Program-made: the position numbers and the translations under genes
Shown: positions 62,874-64,000 of the stretch, one piece after another
How the letters are laid out: the number at the start of each line of letters is the position of its first letter
Numbering within the stretch: the stretch's first letter is position 1
The notes under the pieces: model-generated
Told to the model about the DNA's origin: nothing
What the model saw: the letters and a program-made list of their open reading frames with translations, nothing else
The model's database searches: none
Source: Occultella gossypii
GTDB taxonomy: Bacteria > Actinomycetota > Actinomycetes > Actinomycetales > Beutenbergiaceae
DNA: 64,000 bases
Reading direction: 5' to 3'
NCBI RefSeq assembly: GCF_019947135.1
Contig: NZ_JAGSHT010000028.1
Span: 1-64,000, forward strand

Positions 62874-63593
62874 ATGAATCGTGCTGGCGTGAGCGTCGCA
62901 ACCGTCTGTCTCCTCATGCTCACGTTGGCGGGCTGCGCGCAGCCCGAGCCCGATCTGGTCTCGACGCGGTCGAATGCCGCTGGGGCGGAGTCGACCACCA
63001 CGCAGAGCCCAGCAACCGAGTCGTCCGAGCCGACCGCGGACGCAACGCAGGAGCCGAGCCCGGGCACCCCGGACCAGTGTGCGCAACCGGGTGCTGAGGC
63101 GATCGCAGCTCTGGCCGGGGTCCAGTTGGAGCCGCGGCCCCACGACGTGAACGGGATTCCGGCCTGCGTGTGGGGCGATCTCAACAGTACGGGCGTACAG
63201 GTGATCCTGGTCGCAGCCGAACTCTGGGCCACCCAGATGCCGGCGGTCCTCGAGGATCTTCTCGAGCGTCCCGAGGTGGTCGAGATGGTCGCGGAGGAGA
63301 CCTTGGTCAACATCGAGGAACTCATGGCCGACATCGAGGCCGGCGAGGAGATCGATCCCACCCGAGCCTGCGAGATCTTCTCGCTCATGCTGGTCGCCGA
63401 CGGTCAGCCCGAAGACACGAACTACACGGTGCGGATCATTCCCAGCGCTGCCGACCCGCAGGGCCTCACGGCTCAGGGATGCGTCGAGGGTGTCTACGCG
63501 TCGGTGCTGCTGGTCAAGCCGGACCTGACCGCCAGCGCCGAGGAGATCGAGCAGGTCGGCGACGCCCTCCTGTCCCTGCTCGACGCCTACTGA
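62874..63593 (+). CDS. DUF3558-like lipoprotein
   Basis: 239 residues. Lipobox LAGC at Cys21, a Ser/Thr/Glu-rich spacer (about 25-65) and a C-terminal domain with Cys pairs (DQCAQPG, GIPACVWGD, TRACEIF, QGCVEG), the pattern of DUF3558-like actinobacterial lipoproteins. Function unknown; four cysteines suggest two disulfides outside the membrane. Confidence 0.75.
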   Translation: MNRAGVSVATVCLLMLTLAGCAQPEPDLVSTRSNAAGAESTTTQSPATESSEPTADATQEPSPGTPDQCAQPGAEAIAALAGVQLEPRPHDVNGIPACVWGDLNSTGVQVILVAAELWATQMPAVLEDLLERPEVVEMVAEETLVNIEELMADIEAGEEIDPTRACEIFSLMLVADGQPEDTNYTVRIIPSAADPQGLTAQGCVEGVYASVLLVKPDLTASAEEIEQVGDALLSLLDAY

Positions 63594-63894
63594 GCCCGAT
63601 CGGGTCCCGACCACAGTCGTGGTCACAGCCGTGCGTAGGACTCGCTCGATGACGACCATGATCGGGCCCGGATAGTTCGAACCACCCTCAGTGGTGCCCG
63701 GCGGGTCCCTGGGCGGCCTCGACGGCGAGACTCACGCTCGCGGCCGCGCCACGGGTGAGATTGCGGGTGAGATCCCCCCATAACGATTGCTCGCCCCCTG
63801 CTCGGACCGATTCGCTGGCGTGGACGTCGTGACGAGCCGCCTGGAGCGAGCCATCGGCGTCTTCGTCCATTGGAGTAACGGGGAGGACACATCC
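63594..63894. other. 301-bp intergenic region
   Basis: No coding region recognised. It holds two 12-bp-spaced direct copies of CGGGTGAGAT (63752-63761 and 63764-63773), which could be a binding site, and the ribosome binding site GGGGAGGA of the next gene at its end. Confidence 0.4.
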
Positions 63895-64000
63895 ATGAGT
63901 AACACACGTGTGCGTTCAGCGCGCGACGAGCGGCGTCGCAGGACCGCGACACCGATGCGGAGGTCTCGAGGGCCTGGCAGCGGGTTCCTGTCCCGCATGC
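63895..64000 (+). CDS. Start of a gene running off the window
   Basis: An ATG 8 nt after GGGGAGGA opens 35 codons without stop to the window edge (MSNTRVRSARDERRR and a further basic stretch up to GFLSRM). A strongly basic N-terminus of this length before a possible hydrophobic segment suggests an exported or membrane protein, but too little is visible to say. Confidence 0.5.
   Translation, partial: MSNTRVRSARDERRRRTATPMRRSRGPGSGFLSRM

Overview
The window is a 64 kb piece of a high-GC actinobacterial chromosome, most likely of the order Micrococcales (the Beutenbergia/Ruania/Georgenia type of soil or saline-habitat organism is a guess). Support: very GC-rich codons, many GTG starts, -10-like TAnnnT boxes placed 6-8 nt before start codons (leaderless mRNAs), a DUF222/HNH protein with low-complexity inserts, DUF3090/SCO1664-type proteins, and a formaldehyde dehydrogenase of the mycothiol-dependent type. 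No rRNA, tRNA, insertion sequence, phage gene or CRISPR array was seen. The content is metabolic and regulatory.

Layout. 1-6.9 kb: 3' part of a DUF222/HNH protein, a P-loop kinase-like protein, a translationally coupled membrane protein/GntR pair with its own operator, an App1-type phosphatase, a DUF1918 protein and a small double-module DivIVA protein. 6.9-10.8 kb: a ferritin-like/VIT1 metal transporter divergent from the ectoine operon ectABC. 10.8-17.2 kb: a lipoprotein, a secreted DUF1524 nuclease behind a PHO-box-like repeat, and a very large RecB-nuclease/RNase H/SF1-helicase fusion. 17.3-20.9 kb: an IclR-led operon (D-aminoacylase-like, RidA, SDR). 20.9-24.8 kb: metF-metE behind a SAM-class riboswitch. 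25-29.2 kb: cytochrome b561, an ABC-2 exporter, and the mycothiol-dependent formaldehyde detoxification pair. 29.2-31.7 kb: a citrate synthase divergent from an HTH-fused citrate synthase. 31.8-35 kb: an enoyl-CoA hydratase-family hydrolase and the conserved MSMEG_4193-like phosphatase/DUF3090/SCO1664 cluster. 35-41.4 kb: a second membrane protein/GntR pair, a two-component system, an EEP-family phosphatase and a Bcr/CflA drug exporter.

41.4-64 kb is mainly carbohydrate scavenging. One leftward operon contains a Tat-exported 750-residue protein, a polysaccharide pyruvyl transferase-like protein, two LplB/YtcP-type permeases, a solute-binding lipoprotein and a LacI regulator. It starts downstream of two LacI-type palindromes, and a lipase-maturation-factor-like membrane protein and an L-rhamnose mutarotase diverge from it. 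A second leftward operon (2-hydroxyacid dehydrogenase, two permeases, binding lipoprotein) diverges from its own LacI regulator over a perfect 9-bp inverted repeat. Three paralogous membrane-anchored beta-propeller-like proteins flank this second operon. The window ends with a lipoprotein and the first 35 codons of a rightward gene.

The observations I consider most worth a second look are the PHO-box upstream of the nuclease gene, the SAM-I/IV-like riboswitch with a start-codon-adjacent hairpin before metF, the divergent citrate synthase/HTH-citrate synthase pair with repeats between them, and the pyruvyl-transferase-containing LacI operon.
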